Part shown: positions 18,906-26,240 of the stretch, one piece after another
Position numbering within the stretch: the stretch's first letter is position 1
Layout: each line of letters opens with the position of its first letter
DNA from: Deltaproteobacteria bacterium
GTDB lineage: Bacteria; Desulfobacterota; Desulfobacteria; Desulfobacterales; Desulfatibacillaceae
Direction of reading: 5' to 3'
Length of the DNA: 64,000 nucleotides
Assembly: GCA_016235345.1 (NCBI GenBank)
Contig: JACRLG010000002.1
Coordinates: forward strand, 317,893 to 381,892
The notes under the pieces: model-generated
What the model was told of the DNA's origin: nothing
The model's input: the letters and a program-made list of their open reading frames with translations, nothing else
The model's database searches: none
Translations under genes and position numbers: made by a program

Positions 18906-19577
18906 ATGACGCCCCATCATCCGTCAGAATCCCCCGGCCTTCCTTCACGGGCCGGGACTAAGTCCCCGCCCGCCCGGAAAAGCCGGGCAATGGCCCTGGT
19001 GTTTCTCGTCCTGGCCCTGTGCCCCCTTCCGGCCCTGGCCGACGGCGAGGTCTACCGCTACAAGGGCGAGGGCGGAGCAGCAGTCTACACGGATGATCCA
19101 AGGCTCATTCCCCACGACAAAAAAAGCGGCGTTGCCGTCAGCACTGCTCCCGCGCTCCCGGCGGACATCACCCCGCCCACAGCCGCTGAAAAGGCAAAAG
19201 CGGCTGAGGAAAAAAAGAAAGCAGCCGCAGAAAGGCGGGACGCCCAGCGTAAAAAGACCAACGAGAGCTACAAGCGCCTTTTGGAGGAAAAAAAACAGGC
19301 TGCCCAGCAGGAGGGCGTGGAAAAGGCCCGCAAGGCCTATGACGCCGAAAAGGCCAGGCTTGAGGCCGAGGATGCGGCCCTCAAAAAGGAGCTCATCGAA
19401 CTCACCGCGCTGAAAGAAGAAACCGAAAGCCTGGAAAAGAGAAAACGCAACCCCCGCATGGGCAGGCAGTACAGGTACAAGAACCGGACCCTGGAGGATG
19501 CCACCAAAAGCTACGAGGCCCGCCGGGCGGCCCTGGATGTGCGCCTAAAGGCCTTCTCAACCAAACGCCGCCCCTAG
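18906..19577 (+). CDS. DUF4124-like exported coiled-coil protein
   Basis: This is a 223-residue paralogue of the preceding gene: a hydrophobic signal (ALVFLVLALCPLPALA), a DUF4124-like GEVYRYKGEGGAAVYTDDPRLIP, then a long charged coiled coil. An ATG at 18990 directly before the signal peptide gives a more usual N-terminus (195 residues) than the listed start, which adds 28 Pro/Ser-rich residues; neither has a strong ribosome-binding site. Confidence 0.72.
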   Translation: MTPHHPSESPGLPSRAGTKSPPARKSRAMALVFLVLALCPLPALADGEVYRYKGEGGAAVYTDDPRLIPHDKKSGVAVSTAPALPADITPPTAAEKAKAAEEKKKAAAERRDAQRKKTNESYKRLLEEKKQAAQQEGVEKARKAYDAEKARLEAEDAALKKELIELTALKEETESLEKRKRNPRMGRQYRYKNRTLEDATKSYEARRAALDVRLKAFSTKRRP

Positions 19578-19578
19578 C

Positions 19579-19706
19579 GGCAGGCCGTCCACAAGCGCGA
19601 TCTGCTGCGTCAGACATCGCGGCGCGGGTCGTCATGTACGGAAAAGTACTATTCCTCCCCGCGCCGCTCGTCTTCCTTGCATATCATCGCTTGTGATCGG
19701 CCTGCC
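19579..19706 (+). repeat. intergenic element A, copy 3
   Basis: It starts at the stop of the DUF4124 gene. Outer arms GGCAGGCCG-tc-CACAAGCG and CGCTTGTG-at-CGGCCTGCC pair perfectly over 17 positions, although their sequence differs from other copies. The core has CGATCTGCTGCGTCAGAC and GTACGGAAAAGTAC. The remaining bases up to 19901 are AT-rich, with no gene seen. Confidence 0.85.
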
Positions 19707-19901
19707 TGTAAAGCCTTTGGTGGATGCCTGCATTTTAAGCAGTACGCGGATAGGCTCCCTGTCGATCAAGCCTCCTGTTTTGAAAAATTGATTAAATGAC
19801 CTCATGGCGTAGTATAGGGCTTCCTATATTCAATATATTGTGTTATTGTCCGCCGAATTGCGGCTTTTCAGGCCGCCATTCCTCCATTCAGGGATAACCC
19901 G

Positions 19902-20441
19902 ATGAACGCGATCTATCTCATCTGCTCCATCGTGGGCGCAGCGCTTTTGGTGGTGCGCCTTGCCATGATGCTTCTGGGAATGGACCACCACGGCGATCTG
20001 ACCGGGGATTTCGGCGACCACGGAGACCCCCTGGGCGATTCGGGCTTTTCCGCCCTTTCCGTTCACGGGCTCATGTCCTTTTTCCTGATGTTCGGGCTGG
20101 TTGGGCTCGCAACCATGCCCAGCCTTGGCCTTTCGCTTTCCCTGGTGGCCTCCCTTGGCGCGGGCTTTGCCTCGGTGTGGCTGGTGGGCCGCATGTTCAT
20201 GGCCTTTTCCAGGCTCCAGTCTTCTGGCAACCTTTCAATAACCGACTGCGCGGGCTGCAAGGGTGACGTTTATCTCTCAATCCCCGAAAAAGGCGTGGGC
20301 CGCGTGACCGCAAGCGTTTCGGGCCGATTGAGAGAGTATGACGCAATCTCCCAATCCGGCGAGGCCATCAAAACCGGAACACGGGTGAACGTTATAAGGG
20401 TTGAAGGAAACGTGCTGGTGGTTGAACCATCCAATTTTTAG
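19902..20441 (+). CDS. NfeD-like membrane protein
   Basis: The 179-residue protein has two or three membrane helices (residues 3-25, 52-72, 76-100), a Gly/Asp/His-rich loop and a C-terminal OB-like beta domain (SITDCAGCKGDVYLSIPEKGVGRVTASVSG...VIRVEGNVLVVEPS). This is the YuaF/NfeD type that is typically encoded next to flotillin and thought to help organise membrane domains. The flotillin gene follows 41 bases later. Confidence 0.8.
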   Translation: MNAIYLICSIVGAALLVVRLAMMLLGMDHHGDLTGDFGDHGDPLGDSGFSALSVHGLMSFFLMFGLVGLATMPSLGLSLSLVASLGAGFASVWLVGRMFMAFSRLQSSGNLSITDCAGCKGDVYLSIPEKGVGRVTASVSGRLREYDAISQSGEAIKTGTRVNVIRVEGNVLVVEPSNF

Positions 20442-20482
20442 TGATTATTCCATGTGAGAAAACGGCAAGGAAAGGACGCTCC

Positions 20483-22036
20483 ATGAACGTTGATCTTGAG
20501 GCCATGGGCCTGGAATTGTGGATTTACCCCATCGTTGCGGTGGTGGTGCTTTTCGTGGTGACCGCGCTCTTTCTGGCGTCGCGCTACCGCAGGTGCTCGT
20601 CGGACATGATCCTTGTGGTCTTCGGCAAGGTGGGCAAGGGCCAGTCCGCCAAGTGCCTCCACGGCGGCGGAACCCTGGTGTGGCCCCTCATCCAGGATTA
20701 CGCCTACATGAGCCTCACCCCCATCACCATGAGCATCCCGCTCACCAAGGCCCTTTCCCGCCAGAACATCAGGGTCAACGTGCCATCCACCTTCACCGTG
20801 GGCATCTCCATCGACCCGGAGGTGATGAACAACGCGGCGGAGCGCCTCTTGAATCTCAAGCAGGGCGAAATCGAGGAAATGGCCAGGGAAATCATCTTCG
20901 GCCAGCTTCGGCTAACGGTGGCATCCCTTTCCATCGAGGAGATCAACCAGGACCGCGAGCGCTTCCTGGACGCCATCCGCACCAACGTTTCGCCCGAATT
21001 GAACAAGATCGGCCTCTACCTCATCAACGTCAACATAACGGACATAACGGATGAGAGCGAGTACATCGAGAGCATCGGCAAGAAGGCTGCGTCCGAGGCC
21101 GTGAACCAGGCCAAGATCGACGTGGCGGTTCAGGACAAGTCGGGTGCCATAGGCCAGTCCGACGCGGTGCGCGAGCAGGAAATAAGGGTGGCCGAAAACC
21201 TGGCAGCAGCGGAAAAAGGCAAGAAGCAGGCCGAGGCCGACAAGCGCGTTTACGTACAGGCCCAGGAAACCAGGGCCAAGGTGGGCGAGGCCGACGCCCT
21301 TCGGGTGATGGAAATCAAGGTCGCCGAAAACGAGGCGGGCAGCGACAAGGGCCGCAAAAAGGCCGAAGCCGACAAACGCATCTACCTCGCCCAGCAGGAG
21401 GCCGAGGCCGTCACCGGCGAAAACGACGCCAAGGTGCTCATGGCCGACTCCAACGCGGCCCTGGCCGTGAAACAGGCCGAAGCCTTAAGGGTCGGCGAAG
21501 TGGCCAAGCGCGTGGCAATGGCCGAAATCCAGAAATCCCAGTACGCTGTGGAACAGACACGGCTCATGGCCGAGGTGGTGGCCGCCGAGGAAGTGGAGCG
21601 GAAAAAGATCGAGATCGCGGCAGGCGCAACCGCCGAAAAGGCCCGCCTGGAAGCCCAGGGCGAGGCTGATGCCATCCTTCTCCAATACGAGGCCGAGGCC
21701 AAGGGCATACGCCAGGTCCTGGACAGCAAGGCGGCAGGTTACCAGTCACTCATCCAGAGCTGCAACGGCGACGCCAAGGCGGCTGCCACCCTTTTGATGA
21801 CGGAAAAGATCGTGGAAATAGTCCAGGCCCAGGTGGAGGCAATCAAGGGCGTGAAGATCGACAAGATCACGGTCTGGGACTCGGCTTCAAGCGGCGAAAA
21901 GACCGCCACGGCCAATTTCCTTTCCGGCCTCATCAAGAGCCTTCCGCCCCTGCACGACGTGGCTTCAATGGCGGGCGTGGAGCTTCCCCAGTATCTCGGT
22001 GAAATGATCGTGGACAAAAAAAACAAGGAATCTTAG
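20483..22036 (+). CDS. flotillin / YqiK-family SPFH protein
   Basis: I place the start at 20483, after AAGGA, rather than 14 codons earlier; this gives 517 residues. One membrane helix (about 13-32) is followed by an SPFH domain with SRYRRCSSDMILVVFG and LSIEEINQDRERF. A long Ala/Glu/Lys coiled coil follows, in which a unit of about 45 residues (VAEN.AA..KG.K.AEADKR.Y) occurs twice in tandem, as in flotillins. A C-terminal assembly region ends the protein. It probably forms oligomers in the inner membrane with the NfeD-like partner. Confidence 0.9.
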   Translation: MNVDLEAMGLELWIYPIVAVVVLFVVTALFLASRYRRCSSDMILVVFGKVGKGQSAKCLHGGGTLVWPLIQDYAYMSLTPITMSIPLTKALSRQNIRVNVPSTFTVGISIDPEVMNNAAERLLNLKQGEIEEMAREIIFGQLRLTVASLSIEEINQDRERFLDAIRTNVSPELNKIGLYLINVNITDITDESEYIESIGKKAASEAVNQAKIDVAVQDKSGAIGQSDAVREQEIRVAENLAAAEKGKKQAEADKRVYVQAQETRAKVGEADALRVMEIKVAENEAGSDKGRKKAEADKRIYLAQQEAEAVTGENDAKVLMADSNAALAVKQAEALRVGEVAKRVAMAEIQKSQYAVEQTRLMAEVVAAEEVERKKIEIAAGATAEKARLEAQGEADAILLQYEAEAKGIRQVLDSKAAGYQSLIQSCNGDAKAAATLLMTEKIVEIVQAQVEAIKGVKIDKITVWDSASSGEKTATANFLSGLIKSLPPLHDVASMAGVELPQYLGEMIVDKKNKES

Positions 22037-22085
22037 AACTTATCAGGGCTTTCCCCTTCGGCGCCGTTGCGCCTGAAAGCTGTAA

Positions 22086-23165
22086 ATGACCGCAAGCGCG
22101 AAAAAAAAGCTGGCCGTGCTCCTGCTGGCCGTGGCTGCGGCCATTGCGGGCGTGATGGTTTTCCGGCAGGTCTTGGGCACGTCCGGGAAAACGGGCGAGT
22201 CCGCCGTCCCAAGGGTCACGACCTCGGTCCTAACCCTTGGGGACGGGGTTGGCTTAACCCTGGCCCGTGTCGGCGGCGGCCGGTTTTTCATGGGGGCTGG
22301 CGACAAGGAGCCGGGGGCGGAGGCGGACGAGAGGCCCCTGCACGAGGTCTCGGTCTCCCCCTTCTGGCTGGGCGCAACCGAGGTCACGGTGGCCCAATTT
22401 GCCGTTTTCGTGAAACAGAGCGGCTACGGGCCTGCAAAGCACGGAGCGGTGCGGAGCCTGGCCGTGGGGCCCCAGGGGCTTTTGATAGAGGATCCGGGCG
22501 GGCACTCTTGGCAGGACCCCGGTTTCCGCCAGGAGCCCGACCATCCGGTGGTCTTCGTCACCCATTTCGACGCAACTGCCTTCTGCCTGTGGCTCTCCGA
22601 AAAAACCGGCGTGGAGTTCTCGCTTCCCACCGAGGCCCAGTGGGAGTGCGCGGCCAGGGCCGGGACCAGCTCTTCCTGGCACTGGGGCGATGCACCCGAA
22701 GGCGGCAGGGGCTTCATCAACGGCCCGGACATCACGGCCCGGAAGACCTTTCCCCTGTTCGGCGAAATTTTTGAGTTCGAGGACGGATTTGTCCGCACAG
22801 CGCCGGTGATGAGCTTTTCGCCCAACCCAGCGGGCCTTTACGACATGCACGGCAACGCCGCCGAATGGTGCGCGGACTGGTTCGATCCGTCCTGGTACTC
22901 CAAAAACCCGGAAAAAGGCACGAAAGGCCCCGAACGCGGGGTTTTCCGTGTTTTTCGGGGGGGCTCGTGGGCGGGAATACCGGAATCAACGCGCTCGGCG
23001 GCCAGGGCCGCGCATTTTCCGGCGGTGCGGTCGAACGACATAGGATTCCGCGTGGCCTGTGAAAAGCTGCCGCCGGAGGCCGCGCCCGGCCCTGCCGCAA
23101 GGCCATCGTCCGGGAGAGCCTTGCCGGAATCGGCGGCCTTATCGAAAAAGGCCGGTGCCCCATGA
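22086..23165 (+). CDS. SUMF1/FGE-like protein, membrane-anchored
   Basis: The 359-residue protein has an N-terminal hydrophobic anchor (residues 8-25), then a formylglycine-generating-enzyme-like fold (about 60-325): GGRFFMGAGDKEPGAE.DE.PLHEVSV, EVTVAQFAVFV, LPTEAQWECAARAG, GLYDMHGNAAEWCADW and FRGGSWAGIPES.RSA. I do not see the copper-binding cysteine pair of true FGE, so it may be one of the many non-FGE members. It overlaps the next gene by four bases. Confidence 0.82.
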   Translation: MTASAKKKLAVLLLAVAAAIAGVMVFRQVLGTSGKTGESAVPRVTTSVLTLGDGVGLTLARVGGGRFFMGAGDKEPGAEADERPLHEVSVSPFWLGATEVTVAQFAVFVKQSGYGPAKHGAVRSLAVGPQGLLIEDPGGHSWQDPGFRQEPDHPVVFVTHFDATAFCLWLSEKTGVEFSLPTEAQWECAARAGTSSSWHWGDAPEGGRGFINGPDITARKTFPLFGEIFEFEDGFVRTAPVMSFSPNPAGLYDMHGNAAEWCADWFDPSWYSKNPEKGTKGPERGVFRVFRGGSWAGIPESTRSAARAAHFPAVRSNDIGFRVACEKLPPEAAPGPAARPSSGRALPESAALSKKAGAP

Positions 23166-23884
23166 CCCCCGCCGAGGCCGGAAAGGCCCGATCCGGGGCC
23201 TTTTTCCGTCTTTTCGTCCCCTTTTTGCCCGCCGTGGCCACCCTCCTTTTCATAAGGCTCCTGTTTCACCGCAACTCTTTGCTCTTTTTCGTCCTCCTGG
23301 CGATTTTTCTGGCGAGCCTGTATTACAGGTTCCGACCATTGAAGGCGGCTGTCGCCTTTTGGGCGGTGCTTCTGGGAATCTTCGGGGAATGGTCCTGCGT
23401 GAAGGCGGGGATGTGGGTTTACGCCCATCCGCAAATCGGGGGGCTTCCCGTCTGGCTTGGCTTCGTGTGGCCGATTCTGATGATGTCTTTTCTGGAAATG
23501 GCCGAATATCTGGATGAGGCGGGCGAGGTTTATCCGCGCGCACGCCTCGCGGGAATCGCCGTCCTTCTTCCCGTGGCGCTTTTTCTCACCGGGGCTGCCC
23601 TTGCGCTGGCCGGCGGCCCGGTGAGCCTCATCCTGTTCCTCTTTCTTTCCTTCGCCCTTGTTTTCGCCCACAGGCCCTTTCATTTAATACTTTTCGTGAT
23701 GGCTGCAGCAATAGGCTTTTCCGGCGAATACCTGTGCGTACGATGGGGGGTCTGGCATTACACCCGCCCGTTTCTGGAGGGAATCGGAATGCCCGTCTCC
23801 CTTCCCCTGGCCTGGGGGCTTTCGGCCCTTCTGGTGCGGCTCGCCGCCGGGGCCACTATTCGGCCCTTAACCCTCAAGGCGTAA
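23162..23884 (+). CDS. polytopic membrane protein with internal duplication
   Basis: The 240-residue protein has about seven membrane helices. Two similar segments stand out: GEWSCVKAGMWVYAHP (about residues 76-91) and GEYLCVRWGVWHYTRP (about 187-202), each preceded by hydrophobic helices, implying duplication of a three-helix unit. The pattern recalls small carotenoid-cyclase-like membrane proteins, but I cannot assign it. Its start overlaps the SUMF1-like gene (ATGA), suggesting joint translation. Confidence 0.7.
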   Translation: MTPAEAGKARSGAFFRLFVPFLPAVATLLFIRLLFHRNSLLFFVLLAIFLASLYYRFRPLKAAVAFWAVLLGIFGEWSCVKAGMWVYAHPQIGGLPVWLGFVWPILMMSFLEMAEYLDEAGEVYPRARLAGIAVLLPVALFLTGAALALAGGPVSLILFLFLSFALVFAHRPFHLILFVMAAAIGFSGEYLCVRWGVWHYTRPFLEGIGMPVSLPLAWGLSALLVRLAAGATIRPLTLKA

Positions 23885-23897
23885 GGCAGGGCCGCTT

Positions 23898-24650
23898 TTA
23901 TATGATCCCCATTTTCCTCCCCAGCGAAAACCCCATCTTTTCCAGAGGCCCCAGCCGCCAGTAGGCCCCGGCGTCCTCAAGGCCGTCAAGCGCGGTCATC
24001 ATGCCCTCCATGTACTCGCCGTAGTGCGACATGTAGTCCAAATCCATGCGCCTTTGAAAGTAGGGGCCGGAAAAAAGCCTCATCAGCGAGTCAAGGGAGA
24101 TCATCCCGCCGATTTTTCCATCCGAGAAGCCTTTCCAGTTGCGAAGATGTTCTTCCGACCGGAAGAAGTTCATGGTGCTTCACGAGTATGGGATGTTGAA
24201 AACCCACCTTCCGATGGGAACCGAGACGTGGCCGATGAGGCCCTCCGGGTCCCTGGACAGTATTTTCCCGTCCTTCACCACGACGCGGACAGGTTCGCCG
24301 CAATCCAGGCACACCGAGTCGATCTCTACCGTCTTTCCGGGATATAGCCAGCTGACCGCCAGCGATTCAAACGCTCACTGGCCGAACCATTTCCGCTCAC
24401 CGTCGATGGTTAAGCGGTAGTGCGTGGGCAGGTTGTTGAAAGGCGCACAAGACACGATGTTGTCGGTCTTGGGATAAAGCCAGCCTGCGAAACCCGGAGT
24501 GGAAAAGAGCTTATGCAGCGCTTTCCGGCCCTCCTCCGGAGCCACGCCCAATTTGGCGGCTATTTCCGCGTAATGGGGAGCCTGGCCGGTTTCCACCATG
24601 CGCTCCATTATGATGTTGAAGGTTTTGTCCATTAGGGTCGGTTCTGGCAT
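23898..24650 (-). CDS. MerB-like organometal lyase family selenoprotein with two in-frame TGA (Sec) codons
   Basis: Two open stretches (24375-24650 and 23898-24173) and the 201 bases between them are all in one frame, interrupted only by TGA at 24375-24377 (residue 92) and 24180-24182 (residue 157). Read through as selenocysteine, the 250-residue product has an N-terminal winged-helix-like part (MPEPTLMDKTFNIIMERMVE...HYAEIAAKLGV). Next come WFGQ-U-AFESLAVSWLYPGK, a CLDC pair, and IPYS-U-STMNFFRSEEHLRNW. In MerB the catalytic cysteines are C96 (WCALDTL) and C159 (FCCHVHFFAS...W): spacing 63, against 65 here, with matching context. Hairpins follow both TGAs. The ATG has AAGGAGG seven bases upstream. 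MerB cleaves carbon-mercury bonds; the substrate here is unknown. No selenocysteine machinery genes are in the window. Confidence 0.85.
24150..24167 (-). promoter_or_regulatory. SECIS-like hairpin after the second TGA
   Basis: TTCTTCC-GGTC-GGAAGAA is a perfect seven-pair stem with a GGU-containing loop, 12 bases after TGA 24180-24182. This spacing, stem length and loop G fit bacterial SECIS elements read by SelB. Confidence 0.75.
24351..24363 (-). promoter_or_regulatory. candidate SECIS hairpin after the first TGA
   Basis: GCTG-GCGGT-CAGC is a four-pair stem with a GGU in its loop, 11 bases after TGA 24375-24377. It is weaker than the second hairpin but at the expected distance. Confidence 0.5.
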
Positions 24651-24716
24651 GAAAGGCCTCCTTCAGTGTAGGATGGCGTTACGGGCGGCCATGCCAAGCC
24701 TGGCCGCTGAATCATC

Positions 24717-24730
24717 TGACCGGAGGGTCA
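24717..24730. promoter_or_regulatory. candidate operator upstream of the MerB-like gene
   Basis: TGACC-GGAG-GGTCA is a palindrome 67 bases upstream of the selenoprotein start. It resembles the site TTGACCGAACGGTCGA found before the beta-oxidation cluster at 26199. On the minus strand it overlaps a TTGACC that could be a -35 box. Whether both are bound by the TetR protein at 25377 is inference. Confidence 0.4.
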
Positions 24731-24866
24731 ATAGATATCATGAATGGTTATGCATGGCAACCGTCAGAAAAATCTATAATGCGGACCGAAAAGTCGACGG
24801 CGGGCGGCGGGCAGGCGGATGTGAAAAATTGGGCTTTTCAACCTAAAAACGACTATTTGGGCGCAT

Positions 24867-24910
24867 AAAAAAAGGGCTTGCGGAATTAACCGCAAGCCCT
24901 TGATTTTTTT
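24867..24910. terminator. terminator behind tRNA-fMet
   Basis: AAGGGCTTGCGG-AATTAA-CCGCAAGCCCTT (24872-24901) with A- and T-runs on the two sides. It begins next to the 3' end of the tRNA on the minus strand. Confidence 0.88.
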
Positions 24911-24911
24911 G

Positions 24912-24988
<77 letters not shown>

Positions 24989-25000
24989 GTGAATTTTTTA

Positions 25001-25029
25001 TTTATATTTTAGCCCGAAGATTTTGTCAA
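25001..25029 (-). promoter_or_regulatory. promoter of tRNA-fMet
   Basis: On the minus strand, TTGACA (25029-25024), a 17-base spacer and TATAAA (25006-25001) form a near-consensus sigma-70 promoter 13 bases before the mature tRNA 5' end. Confidence 0.88.
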
Positions 25030-25300
25030 GATTAAAAACAGGCTTGTTCACAATGGCGGTCGGCGGCGGGCGGCAAACAAGGGCCGACACCGAGGATTTT
25101 TGCACTCTCAGGCAAAGCCCTTTTGATTTCGCCCGTCTGGAGCGAGGCCGCAGGGCCGGGCATTGAGGGCAAAAACCGACTGGAAGCGCACGCAGTTGGA
25201 ATAAGATATGCCCCCGGCGTTGCGGGCGCATACCATAAAACCTTCGGCAGTCCGCTTTCTGTGCTTTTCCGCCCCCTGCCCGCCGCCGACTTTGCTTCGC

Positions 25301-25329
25301 TTTTGACGCTCTTTTTCCGCGCGTCAAAA
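25301..25329. repeat. inverted repeat upstream of tetR
   Basis: TTTTGACGC and GCGTCAAAA flank an 11-base spacer, just upstream of the tetR -35 box. It could be a regulator site or a hairpin. The rest of the 25030-25300 gap holds nothing I recognise. Confidence 0.35.
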
Positions 25330-25334
25330 ATTGC

Positions 25335-25363
25335 TTGACAAGTTAAGCGATCGCTTGCATATT
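25335..25363 (+). promoter_or_regulatory. tetR promoter with embedded palindrome
   Basis: TTGACA (25335-25340), a 17-base spacer and CATATT (25358-25363) lie just before tetR. Inside the spacer is a perfect 12-base palindrome, AAGCGATCGCTT (25345-25356), ideally placed for autorepression. Confidence 0.65.
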
Positions 25364-25376
25364 TTGTTTCCATCAA

Positions 25377-26075
25377 ATGATGGAAGCGTTCCATTGGAAC
25401 ACCCCAAGGGAGTACCGGCCTACGTTAAAAGCCCTGCAAAAAGCCCGCAAGGACCCGGCGTCCATGAAGGGGCGCATCCTGGAAGTGGCCCGCCGCATAT
25501 TCGGCGAGTACGGGTTCCACGGCACCACCACGCGGATGATAGCCCAGACGGTGGGAATAGACATCTCCACCCTTTACTATCACTGGGGCGAGAAGGGCGA
25601 CCTTTACGAGGCCGTGGTGCTGGACATATACGAAGACCTGCGGGAAAAATTGATAGAGGTTGAGGGCCACATAAAAGGAAAACCCCTGGCCGAGCGCCTT
25701 GACATAGCAATTGATGAAATGACCGATTATCTTTTCGAGCAGCCTGAAATATCCAACCTTATTCTTTTTCGCTATTTCGCCAAAACAAGGCACGCTTCAC
25801 CCCTTGATTTCCGGGTACCCGAATTCATGGGAAGCATCGCCTATTCAATGGGGCTGGTTCCCGACAAGGCCCAGCTTCCGGTGGACGCCAAGATGAAGAT
25901 GCTGGCGGTGATGAACGCCATTCATAATTTTGTTTCGGGCGAAAATTTTTTTCTGGCGCTTCTGGGCAGCGAGCACGAAGCCTATGTGAAGGGGGTCAAG
26001 GAGACCCTCAAATTTATTCTTATCCCGGCCTTCGCCAGGGCGGAAAAACCCGCTTCGGCCCCAAGGCCCAAATGA
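25377..26075 (+). CDS. TetR-family transcriptional regulator
   Basis: The 232-residue protein has an N-terminal helix-turn-helix (about residues 32-78): RILEVARRIFGEYGFHGTTTRMIAQTVGIDISTLYYHWGEKGDLYEAVV (shown across the HTH in parts: RILEVARRIFGEYGFH and STLYYHWGEKGDL are the diagnostic ends). A helical ligand-binding domain follows. It sits directly upstream of, and in line with, the beta-oxidation cluster, so it most likely senses an acyl-CoA or related ligand and represses that cluster through the site at 26199-26214. Confidence 0.9.
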   Translation: MMEAFHWNTPREYRPTLKALQKARKDPASMKGRILEVARRIFGEYGFHGTTTRMIAQTVGIDISTLYYHWGEKGDLYEAVVLDIYEDLREKLIEVEGHIKGKPLAERLDIAIDEMTDYLFEQPEISNLILFRYFAKTRHASPLDFRVPEFMGSIAYSMGLVPDKAQLPVDAKMKMLAVMNAIHNFVSGENFFLALLGSEHEAYVKGVKETLKFILIPAFARAEKPASAPRPK

Positions 26076-26198
26076 AGCACAGGCTCAAAGGCGTTTTTTT
26101 GTCGGCTTCAAAGCAATAACCCCCATCCATTTCACTCAAGGTTTCCGTAGCAAAACGCATCACATAATCCCAAACAGGCGTAAAACCTTCGGCATCAA

Positions 26199-26214
26199 TT
26201 GACCGAACGGTCGA
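26199..26214. promoter_or_regulatory. candidate TetR operator of the beta-oxidation cluster
   Basis: TTGACCGAACGGTCGA contains the perfect palindrome GACCG-AA-CGGTC, 27 bases before the start of the first cluster gene. Operators of this general form (TGACCG..CGGTCA) are, from memory, typical for TetR-family fatty-acid regulators. Confidence 0.6.
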
Positions 26215-26240
26215 GCGCCAAAAGAAGGAGGGCAATCAGG

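Noticed and set aside
23898..24650. Interpreting the MerB-like locus as a pseudogene with two nonsense mutations
   Set aside because: Both stops are TGA, both fall at the catalytic cysteines, the frame is otherwise intact, and SECIS-like hairpins follow.
25032..25394. Minus-strand frame of 120 codons upstream of tetR
   Set aside because: It overlaps the tetR promoter and start antisense, and has no ribosome-binding site or recognisable sequence.
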